From Actinomycetota bacterium (GTDB taxonomy: Bacteria > Actinomycetota > Actinomycetes > Nanopelagicales > Nanopelagicaceae): a stretch of 5,134 bases of DNA. The notes beneath the pieces are model-generated. The model was not told the origin of the DNA. It searched no databases and saw only the letters and a program-made list of their open reading frames with translations. The stretch lies in NCBI GenBank assembly GCA_947503395.1, contig CANNDP010000063.1:1-5134 (forward strand). Direction: 5' to 3'. The position numbers and the translations under genes were made by a program. Every line of letters begins with the position of its first letter. Position 1 is the first letter of the stretch. This document shows positions 1 through 5,134 of this stretch, in pieces.

Positions 1-245
1 TTGTTTCACTCTTAAGCTTTATTGGAACATTTAATGAATTTATTTTAGCTAGATTATTCTTGATTGAAGTAGAGAGCCGAACAGTTGCTGTTGGTCTACA
101 ACAATTTATTGGCGGCCAATATTCTGAGAATTGGGGGCCTTTTGCGGCTGGATCGATAATTGCCTCAATACCAATCGTGATTATTTTCTTAAGCCTGCAG
201 AAATACATTATTAGTGGCTTAACTGCTGGTTCTGTTAAGGGCTAA
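1..245 (+). CDS. malG: MalG-type sugar ABC transporter permease, C-terminal part (5' end outside window)
   Basis: This is the tail of an inner-membrane permease of a binding-protein-dependent sugar importer; it would pair with a MalF-type subunit, a solute-binding protein and an ATPase. The reading frame is open from base 3 and gives 80 residues ending at TAA 243-245; no start codon is expected because the gene begins upstream. The TTG at 60 is internal, since the frame and the similarity continue upstream of it. Visible features are a hydrophobic stretch with NEFILA, the motif TVAVGLQQF, a final membrane segment (AAGSIIASIPIVIIFL) and the ending YIISGLTAGSVKG. These match the C-terminus of E. 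coli MalG as I remember it (TLAVGMQQ, then GLTAGGVKG). The EAA loop that contacts the ATPase lies outside the window. Family assignment is firm. Specificity for maltose/maltodextrin rests on the MalG-like tail and the two amylase-family genes immediately downstream. Confidence 0.9.
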   Translation, partial: VSLLSFIGTFNEFILARLFLIEVESRTVAVGLQQFIGGQYSENWGPFAAGSIIASIPIVIIFLSLQKYIISGLTAGSVKG

Positions 246-2194
246 TGAAGCTTTCAAGGCTGGCCTTATTTGTACTACTTGCTTTACTGCTTGCGCCATT
301 TACATCTCTTCATGCCCAAACTCCAAAGGTAGACATTGCAAGAACCGGAATAGATAAAGAGGTTATTTACTTTGTTATGCCAGATCGCTATCGAAATGGT
401 GATGTAAGTAATGATGACTTGCCAGGATTTAATCCAACTCATACTGCTTTTTTTCATGGTGGAGATTTAAAGGGCCTTACCGGTAACTGTGTTGATGATG
501 ACGGACTAGCAAGATTAAAGAAATTAGGTTTTACTGCGATTTGGCTAACTCCGTTAGTGACGCAACAACCACCAACTGATGGTGGCGCTGGATATCACGG
601 TTATTGGGGCGTTGATTTTCTTGGCGTTGATCCTCACTTAGGCAGCAGAGAAGACTTAATGGCGCTTCGAAACTGTGCCGAGAAGTTGGGATTAAAACTA
701 ATTCTTGATGTAGTTACCAATCACACCGGAGATATAGTTTGGTATAACAATCGAGATGCCTATATCCCAGATAAGTATAAAAATATAAAGAATCCAAGTT
801 GGCTTAATGAGATAAGTAATTATCATAACTATGGAGATATGAATAGTTGCTGGAGCCCTGGGGCATGCGTCAGAGATGGTGACTTTTTTGGGTTAGATGA
901 TCTAGCTACCGAAAAACCCGAGGTATATAACGGACTTGCTGCAATTTATGGCGATTGGATTGAAAAATATGGATTTGTTGGCTTTCGCGTTGATACTGCC
1001 AGGCATCTAGATGATCAGTTCTTCAAAAACTGGAGCCCGCAGATAAATCAGCTTGCAGAAAAATCAGGCATTGCCAACTTCACAATCTTTGGTGAAGTTT
1101 GGGAGCCAAGCCCAATTGCCCTGATGCCATATATCAGAGTTAATAAAATGCAAAGCGCTCTAGATTTTCCGTTTCAAAGAGTTGCTGTTGATTACGCCGC
1201 CTCTAGTTCTAACGCTTCAATCCTAAAAAATCTCTTTGCCTATGATGATTATTACACCAGCGCAACTACCTCAGCTTCAAATCTAGTTACTTTTCTAGGT
1301 AATCACGATATGGGACGAGCAAATTTTCTTATTGAGCGCGTGAAGGTAAATCCACCAGGGCAACTTCTCTCTAGAGTAAAACTGGCCAATACGCTGCTCT
1401 ATCTAAGTCGTGGGGTTCCAACGGTTTACTACGGGGACGAAGTCGGAATCCTTGGAAGTGGCAATGGTAGAGATCAATTAGCTCGCCAAGATTTGTTTCC
1501 AACCAAGGTTGAAATTTGGAAGCAAGAGCCCAGAGTTACTGGTAAACCAGTTGGTAGCGCTGATTCCTTCGCCGATACCTTCTCAAATCCAATTGCCAAG
1601 CATCTAATCACTTTATCTGAACTGAGAAAAGCCCATCCGGCTTTGGCAAATGAGCAGATGCAGATTCGATATGCCAAGGGCTCAGTTTTTGCATTTTCAA
1701 AGCGAGCAATAAGTGAGAAGAGAGAGTATCTGGTAGTTCTAAACAATAGCGCAAAGACCAGCACGGTAAAAATCTCAACAGCTACCAGTGGAAAATGGAA
1801 AGACTTAATCAGTGGTAAATTGTTTAATAGCAAGAGCGGTGAGTTAACTCTTAAGCTAGATGGACTTAGTTCAGCTGTGTTAAGGGCGGAAAGTGAGATA
1901 AACCAGAGAGGAATAAAGCTTGGAAAACTCTCTGCAAAAGAGGACTTTCTAAGTGGCTTCTTTAACGTTTCTTTAAAAGTTGAGAGCAAAGATCTAGCAA
2001 TAGCAGAGTTCTTTATAAGAACAAAAGGTGATAGCAAATGGAGCACTCTTGGTGTTGACCTTAATCAACCTTTTAATGTCTTTATTGATCCCAACGAATA
2101 CTCTGGTCCGATTGAAGTAAAGGCAAGTGTTATTGGCTCGAACGGAGGGAAAAATGAGCTTCGAGAAATCGCTTTCAATATTGCCACACCATGA
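245..2194 (+). CDS. Secreted GH13 alpha-amylase family glycoside hydrolase with C-terminal Ig-like domain
   Basis: The 649-residue product is predicted to hydrolyse alpha-glucosidic bonds of starch-like polymers outside the cell. Residues 1-24 form a Sec signal peptide: a KLSR n-region, a leucine-rich core, and a likely cut after LHA24; there is no lipobox. The GH13 barrel spans about 38-465. Its conserved regions are DVVTNH (155-160), GFRVDTARH (246-254, nucleophile D250 with R248), FGEVWEP (282-288, acid/base E284) and FLGNHD (350-355, transition-state D355), so the catalytic set is complete. GYHGYWGVDF (116-125) and VYYGDE (394-399) are also typical. An all-beta domain C follows (about 470-550), then an Ig-like module (about 560-649; KWSTLGVD, DPNEYSG). 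Cysteines 82, 144, 202 and 208 could form disulfides, fitting export. The start is ATG 245, sharing a base with the permease stop; the weak AAGGG just upstream suggests translational coupling. It resembles secreted actinobacterial GH13 enzymes annotated as alpha-amylase or pullulanase, so activity on alpha-1,6 bonds cannot be excluded. Confidence 0.93.
   Translation: MKLSRLALFVLLALLLAPFTSLHAQTPKVDIARTGIDKEVIYFVMPDRYRNGDVSNDDLPGFNPTHTAFFHGGDLKGLTGNCVDDDGLARLKKLGFTAIWLTPLVTQQPPTDGGAGYHGYWGVDFLGVDPHLGSREDLMALRNCAEKLGLKLILDVVTNHTGDIVWYNNRDAYIPDKYKNIKNPSWLNEISNYHNYGDMNSCWSPGACVRDGDFFGLDDLATEKPEVYNGLAAIYGDWIEKYGFVGFRVDTARHLDDQFFKNWSPQINQLAEKSGIANFTIFGEVWEPSPIALMPYIRVNKMQSALDFPFQRVAVDYAASSSNASILKNLFAYDDYYTSATTSASNLVTFLGNHDMGRANFLIERVKVNPPGQLLSRVKLANTLLYLSRGVPTVYYGDEVGILGSGNGRDQLARQDLFPTKVEIWKQEPRVTGKPVGSADSFADTFSNPIAKHLITLSELRKAHPALANEQMQIRYAKGSVFAFSKRAISEKREYLVVLNNSAKTSTVKISTATSGKWKDLISGKLFNSKSGELTLKLDGLSSAVLRAESEINQRGIKLGKLSAKEDFLSGFFNVSLKVESKDLAIAEFFIRTKGDSKWSTLGVDLNQPFNVFIDPNEYSGPIEVKASVIGSNGGKNELREIAFNIATP
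2144..2149 (+). promoter_or_regulatory. Strong Shine-Dalgarno site for the glucosidase gene, inside the amylase coding region
   Basis: GGAGGG lies four bases before ATG 2154 (AAAA spacer) and is the best ribosome binding site in the window. It decides the start of the downstream gene: the frame could also open at GTG 2127, but that codon has no comparable site, and the extra nine residues (MLLARTEGK) merely translate the Shine-Dalgarno region. The site sits within the last 17 codons of the amylase gene, so ribosomes finishing that gene pass over it. Confidence 0.85.
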
Positions 2195-3959
2195 TGGCAG
2201 TGAACTTTACTTAAGCTCAAGTTCGCCCAAATTAGAAGAGAGAGTAACCTTTAAGTTTCGCGCAGGTTCTAATTTCCCAATCGAGCAAGCGATATTAAGG
2301 CTTTATCACGATGGAGAGCCACGTTTCTTTCCAATGAAGCGAAGCATTATTAAGGGCGAGCAATGGTGGCAAGTTAAGGTTGAGATAAGGAATTTGAAAA
2401 CCCCATATCGATTCTTAGTAGTAAACGGGGATACCTACTCCTGGCTTAATGCTCGTGGATTCCAGAGCCATGATGTAACTAGCGCAAGTGACTTTCAATT
2501 GCTAGCAACACCAGCTTTTCCAAAGTGGATTCGAAGTGCTATTTTCTATCAAATCTTTCCAGATAGATTTGCAACATCAGGAAAGTATCAGCACCTAAAA
2601 CCTGAAAAATTTGTCTCAAGACCTTGGGATCAACTTCCTAAAGGACGAGATAAGAGCACGGGAGTGGAGTTCTTTGGTGGAGATCTCGATGGAGTATCTA
2701 AACATCTGAAGTATTTGAAAAAATTAGGAGTTAATGGAATTTATTTCACACCGATTTTCCCTGCTGGCTCAACTCATAGATATGACGCAAGTTCCTTCGA
2801 TGAAGTCGATCCACTTCTTGGAGGTGATGCTGCGCTAATACGTCTAGCGAAGAAGGCAAAGAGCGCAGGTATTTATTTAATGGGGGATTTAACCACTAAT
2901 CATTGCGGCAGAGAGCACCGTTGGTTGCAACGATCTTTGAAATCAAAGAAGGCTAAGGAGAGAGAGTTTTTTTATTGGGATAAGTCAGTAAAGCATGGAT
3001 ATGAGGGGTGGTGGGGGCTTGCCTCTCTTCCCAAGTTAAATTACAACTCAAAGAAACTTCGTGAGTTGATGTATGAAGGAAAGAATTCAATAGTTAAGAA
3101 GTGGCTGAAGAAACCTTACAGCCTCTCCGGATGGCGAATAGATGTTGGCAATATGACTGGTCGCTACAAAGGAGAAGACATCAACGGCGAGGTTATTGCT
3201 GGCGTAAGGAAAGCGCTGCAGGAGAGCAATAGTCAAGCTTGGTTAGTTGCAGAAAATGCAGACCATTTCCCCAGTGATTTAGATGGATTTGGCTGGCATG
3301 GAACTATGAACTACAACGGCTTTATGCGTCCTATCTGGGGATGGCTAAACCATAGAGCTGAAGTTGAGAAAGCTTTCTTTGGTGTCCCAGTATCGATTCC
3401 TCGTTTTACTGCTGGCGAAATGGTTTCGGCAATGAAAGAGTTTTCTTCAACTATTCCTTGGAGAAATTTTGTCTCCTCAATGCTCTTACTAGATTCACAT
3501 GACACTGCAAGATTTAGAAATGTTGTAGGAAGAGATACTAAGCGCCATATTGCTGGCATGGGTCTGCTACTTACCTATCCTGGCGTTCCCTCAATTTATG
3601 CAGGCGATGAATTAGGAGTAGAAGGACAGTGGGGAGAAGATGGGCGCAGAACTATCGATTGGAGTGGACAGAGCTGGGATCATGAATTTCTAAGCGAAGT
3701 TAGTAAGCTGATTAAAATTAGACGCCAGTCTCACGCCTTAGCTCAAGGAGGGCTGCGTTGGATATTGATTGAAGATGAACTCTTGGCTTTTGAAAGAGAA
3801 TCAAAGCGGGAAAAACTTTTAGTAGTAGTGAGCCGATCTGCTCAGAAGTGCAAAATTGAAGGCATCGCCGAAGTGAAGCAGCGCCTATATGGCCCTGAAC
3901 TAAAGGGGCAGATTTATAAATCTGACAGTGCCTCCCTTGGCATTTATCGCCTATTTTAA
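2154..3959 (+). CDS. Cytoplasmic GH13 alpha-glucosidase, MalZ-like maltodextrin glucosidase
   Basis: The 601-residue enzyme is predicted to degrade imported maltodextrins in the cytoplasm to glucose or short sugars; it has no signal peptide or membrane segment. An N-terminal beta-sandwich (about 13-118; DGEPRFF, YRFLVVNGDTYSWLNARG) resembles the CBM34-like domain of neopullulanase/MalZ enzymes. The barrel runs from about 124 (RSAIFYQIFPDRFA) to 525. It contains FFGGDLDG (173-180), TPIFPAGSTHRYDASSF, region I GDLTTNH (244-250), region II GWRIDVGNM (nucleophile D330 with R328), region III VAEN (acid/base E367) and region IV LLDSHDTARF (transition-state D450). All catalytic residues are present. 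SLPKLNY, the stretch around SIVKKWLKKPY, LDSHDTARF and YPGVPSIYAGDELG parallel E. coli MalZ as recalled (605 residues, near-identical length). Wording such as GTMNYNGFMRPIW fits actinobacterial homologues. A short beta domain closes the protein. It overlaps the amylase by 41 bases in another frame, indicating one operon. Cyclomaltodextrinase or neopullulanase activity is the main alternative. Confidence 0.9.
   Translation: MSFEKSLSILPHHDGSELYLSSSSPKLEERVTFKFRAGSNFPIEQAILRLYHDGEPRFFPMKRSIIKGEQWWQVKVEIRNLKTPYRFLVVNGDTYSWLNARGFQSHDVTSASDFQLLATPAFPKWIRSAIFYQIFPDRFATSGKYQHLKPEKFVSRPWDQLPKGRDKSTGVEFFGGDLDGVSKHLKYLKKLGVNGIYFTPIFPAGSTHRYDASSFDEVDPLLGGDAALIRLAKKAKSAGIYLMGDLTTNHCGREHRWLQRSLKSKKAKEREFFYWDKSVKHGYEGWWGLASLPKLNYNSKKLRELMYEGKNSIVKKWLKKPYSLSGWRIDVGNMTGRYKGEDINGEVIAGVRKALQESNSQAWLVAENADHFPSDLDGFGWHGTMNYNGFMRPIWGWLNHRAEVEKAFFGVPVSIPRFTAGEMVSAMKEFSSTIPWRNFVSSMLLLDSHDTARFRNVVGRDTKRHIAGMGLLLTYPGVPSIYAGDELGVEGQWGEDGRRTIDWSGQSWDHEFLSEVSKLIKIRRQSHALAQGGLRWILIEDELLAFERESKREKLLVVVSRSAQKCKIEGIAEVKQRLYGPELKGQIYKSDSASLGIYRLF
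3909..3924. repeat. 16-bp perfect palindrome near the 3' end of the glucosidase gene
   Basis: CAGATTTATAAATCTG equals its own reverse complement. It is in frame within the gene (codons Q586 to S590 plus one base), 32 bases before the stop codon. As RNA it could form a six-pair stem with a TATA loop; as DNA it has operator-like symmetry. No T-run follows directly, so it does not look like a terminator. In about 5 kb a perfect 16-bp palindrome is expected by chance somewhat under 0.1 times, so it is mildly notable; no function is shown. Confidence 0.4.
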
Positions 3960-4005
3960 TCAAGATCGCAGCGCTAAATATGAAAAGTAGTGGTTGAATC
4001 ACGCC
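3960..4005 (+). other. Short intergenic gap between glucosidase and photolyase genes
   Basis: These 46 bases are the only non-coding sequence between the genes. I see no hairpin followed by a T-run in them, so no intrinsic terminator can be supported. A TAAATA sequence at 3975-3980 is -10-like but lacks a recognisable -35 partner at normal spacing. There is no clear Shine-Dalgarno sequence before ATG 4006. Readthrough from the glycosidase operon, or a weak or leaderless start for the photolyase, are both possible. Confidence 0.6.
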
Positions 4006-5134
4006 ATGAGTAAGCGCTCTATTTTCTGGTTTCGAAGAGACTTAAGACTTGCAGATAATCCTGCGCTTCTAGCCTGTCTTGATGAGGCAGATGAAGTGAT
4101 CCCACTATTTATTTTGGATGATGAAATCTCCGAGCGAGCTGGCGATCATCGCAGAGCTTTTCTTGCTAATTCACTAAGGGCTTTAAATGAGTCTCTAGGT
4201 GGCGCTCTCCATGTGATTAGCGGAAATCCAGTAGAAGTCCTATCAAATTTAATGAAGCGATATGAAACAAAGTCAATTCACTCAGCTTTTCCCTATGCTC
4301 CCTATGGGAATGCAAGAGATGAAGAGCTAAGAAGTGCAGGAATCAAACTAGAACAACTTGGATCTTCATACGCCGTTGCTCCAGGAAGAGTTTTAAAAGG
4401 TGATGGAACGCCTTATCGGGTTTATACCCCTTTTTATCGAGCATGGTTAGCTCATGGCTGGCGCGCTCCAGTTGCAGCACCTAAAAGTCCTAATTGGGTC
4501 ACGCCTAAAAAGAGTGATCAGAATATTCCAGATTGGAAAGCCCCTGAGGGAATTGTTTTACAGGAAGCGGGAGAAGTTGCAGCGCTTACAAGATTTAAGA
4601 AGTTTTTAAAAGATTCAGCTGCAGATTATGGCGATAATCGAAATATTCCAGGCATTGAAGGAACAAGTAAGTTAAGTCCACATCTTCGTTGGGGAGAGAT
4701 TCATCCCAGAACTATTCTTGCCTCACTTGGACAATCTAAAGGCCATGAGGTTTATCGTAAAGAGATAGCTTGGCGAGAGTTTTATGCCGATGTGCTTCAC
4801 AACAATCCTCACACTAGCCGCGATTACTACGATCCCAAGTACAAAAAAATGCGTTATGAAAAACCAGGGAAGGCCTTTGAAGCCTGGGCTAGTGGAAAAA
4901 CTGGCTATCCATTTGTTGATGCAGCCATGCGCCAATTAGTTAAAGAAGGATGGATGCATAATCGAACTAGAATGGTGGTCGCGTCATTTTTAGTGAAAGA
5001 CCTTCACATTGAGTGGCAACATGGTGCTAATTTCTTTATGAAATACCTGATCGATAATGATGTGGCATCAAATTCACATGGCTGGCAGTGGACAGCGGGT
5101 TGTGGCACAGATGCCTCGCCTTATTACCGCGTCT
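4006..5134 (+). CDS. phrB: Deoxyribodipyrimidine (CPD) photolyase, class I type, 3' end outside window
   Basis: The enzyme uses light and reduced FAD to split cyclobutane pyrimidine dimers in DNA. The frame is open from ATG 4006 to the window edge (376 residues); E. coli photolyase has 472, so roughly 75-95 residues are missing. The N-terminal alpha/beta antenna domain opens with IFWFRRDLRLADNPAL (6-21). The FAD-binding helical domain shows GTSKLSP (219-225), EIAWREFY (253-260; W256 aligns with the E. coli substrate-contact W277), GKTGYPFVDAAMRQL (297-311), GWMHNRTRM, KDLHIEW (331-337) and GWQWTAG. N356 aligns with E. coli N378 near the flavin N5, as in CPD photolyases rather than many cryptochromes. 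W360 and W337 of the electron-transfer triad are present, but the outer position is Y284. Antenna residues N108/E109 of the E. coli folate type are not conserved (PYGNARD, 99-105). An in-frame TTG at 3994 is a possible alternative start; TAG 3988 bounds it. It follows the glucosidase gene by 46 bases. A cryptochrome-like relative is a remote alternative. Confidence 0.95.
   Translation, partial: MSKRSIFWFRRDLRLADNPALLACLDEADEVIPLFILDDEISERAGDHRRAFLANSLRALNESLGGALHVISGNPVEVLSNLMKRYETKSIHSAFPYAPYGNARDEELRSAGIKLEQLGSSYAVAPGRVLKGDGTPYRVYTPFYRAWLAHGWRAPVAAPKSPNWVTPKKSDQNIPDWKAPEGIVLQEAGEVAALTRFKKFLKDSAADYGDNRNIPGIEGTSKLSPHLRWGEIHPRTILASLGQSKGHEVYRKEIAWREFYADVLHNNPHTSRDYYDPKYKKMRYEKPGKAFEAWASGKTGYPFVDAAMRQLVKEGWMHNRTRMVVASFLVKDLHIEWQHGANFFMKYLIDNDVASNSHGWQWTAGCGTDASPYYRV

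Noticed and set aside
1474..2046. Open frame of 190 codons on the minus strand opposite the amylase gene
   Set aside because: It lies entirely antisense to a well-supported GH13 gene, has no recognisable domain and no own context; its composition is what antisense of A/T-rich coding DNA gives.
2127..2153. GTG 2127 as start of the glucosidase
   Set aside because: No ribosome site precedes it, and the added residues translate the Shine-Dalgarno region of the much better ATG at 2154.
3927..3944. Possible stem-loop AGTGCC-TCCCTT-GGCATT near the end of the glucosidase gene, with a T-rich stretch at 3952-3960
   Set aside because: The stem is only six pairs with one G-U, and the T-rich stretch begins eight bases after it, so it does not make a credible intrinsic terminator.
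3980..3997. Five-codon open frame ATG...TGA in the gap before the photolyase, a possible leader peptide
   Set aside because: Only five codons, no ribosome binding site and no attenuator-like structure around it.
3311..4002. Two minus-strand open frames (3311-3559 and 3718-4002) opposite the glucosidase gene
   Set aside because: Both are antisense to conserved catalytic-domain sequence and show no family motif.
3970..4018. Two copies of AGCGCT (3970-3975 and 4013-4018) flanking the photolyase start
   Set aside because: A six-base self-complementary word occurring twice within 50 bases is weak, and one copy is within coding sequence; no longer repeat surrounds them.
4723..4935. Minus-strand open frame of 70 codons opposite the photolyase gene
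   Set aside because: Antisense shadow of the conserved FAD-binding region; no independent evidence.

Overview
The window reads as a compact, same-strand stretch of bacterial chromosome. It carries the end of a maltose-type ABC importer permease, a secreted GH13 alpha-amylase, a cytoplasmic GH13 maltodextrin glucosidase and the first four fifths of a DNA photolyase. The DNA is A+T-rich (about 40% GC, judged from a few lines only). Genes overlap or sit within tens of bases of each other. The two glycosidases and the photolyase resemble, from memory, proteins of Streptomyces and other Actinobacteria, yet the base composition is far below theirs. Low GC, tight packing, a starch/maltodextrin pathway and a photolyase together suggest a streamlined planktonic actinobacterium, such as the freshwater acI / Nanopelagicales group. 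This placement is inference; no marker gene is present.

Region by region: (1) bases 1-245 encode the last 80 residues of a MalG-type permease. (2) 245-2194 encode a 649-residue amylase with a signal peptide; its ATG shares one base with the permease stop (TAATG). (3) 2154-3959 encode a 601-residue MalZ-like glucosidase without signal peptide. It starts inside the amylase gene behind a strong ribosome binding site, overlapping it by 41 bases. (4) A 46-base gap follows with no convincing promoter or terminator. (5) 4006 to the window end encodes a class I CPD photolyase, cut off by the window edge.

The first three genes form a coherent pathway. The secreted amylase would cut starch or glycogen-like polymers outside the cell, the importer would take up the maltodextrins, and the cytoplasmic enzyme would release glucose or short sugars. 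The photolyase is functionally separate and probably only a neighbour, though it may be read from the same transcript.

I found no mobile element, CRISPR array, RNA gene or clearly new system. The points most worth checking are a tyrosine where the outermost tryptophan of the photolyase electron-transfer chain is expected, antenna-site residues that do not look like the folate type, the nested start of the glucosidase, and a 16-bp perfect palindrome near that gene's 3' end.
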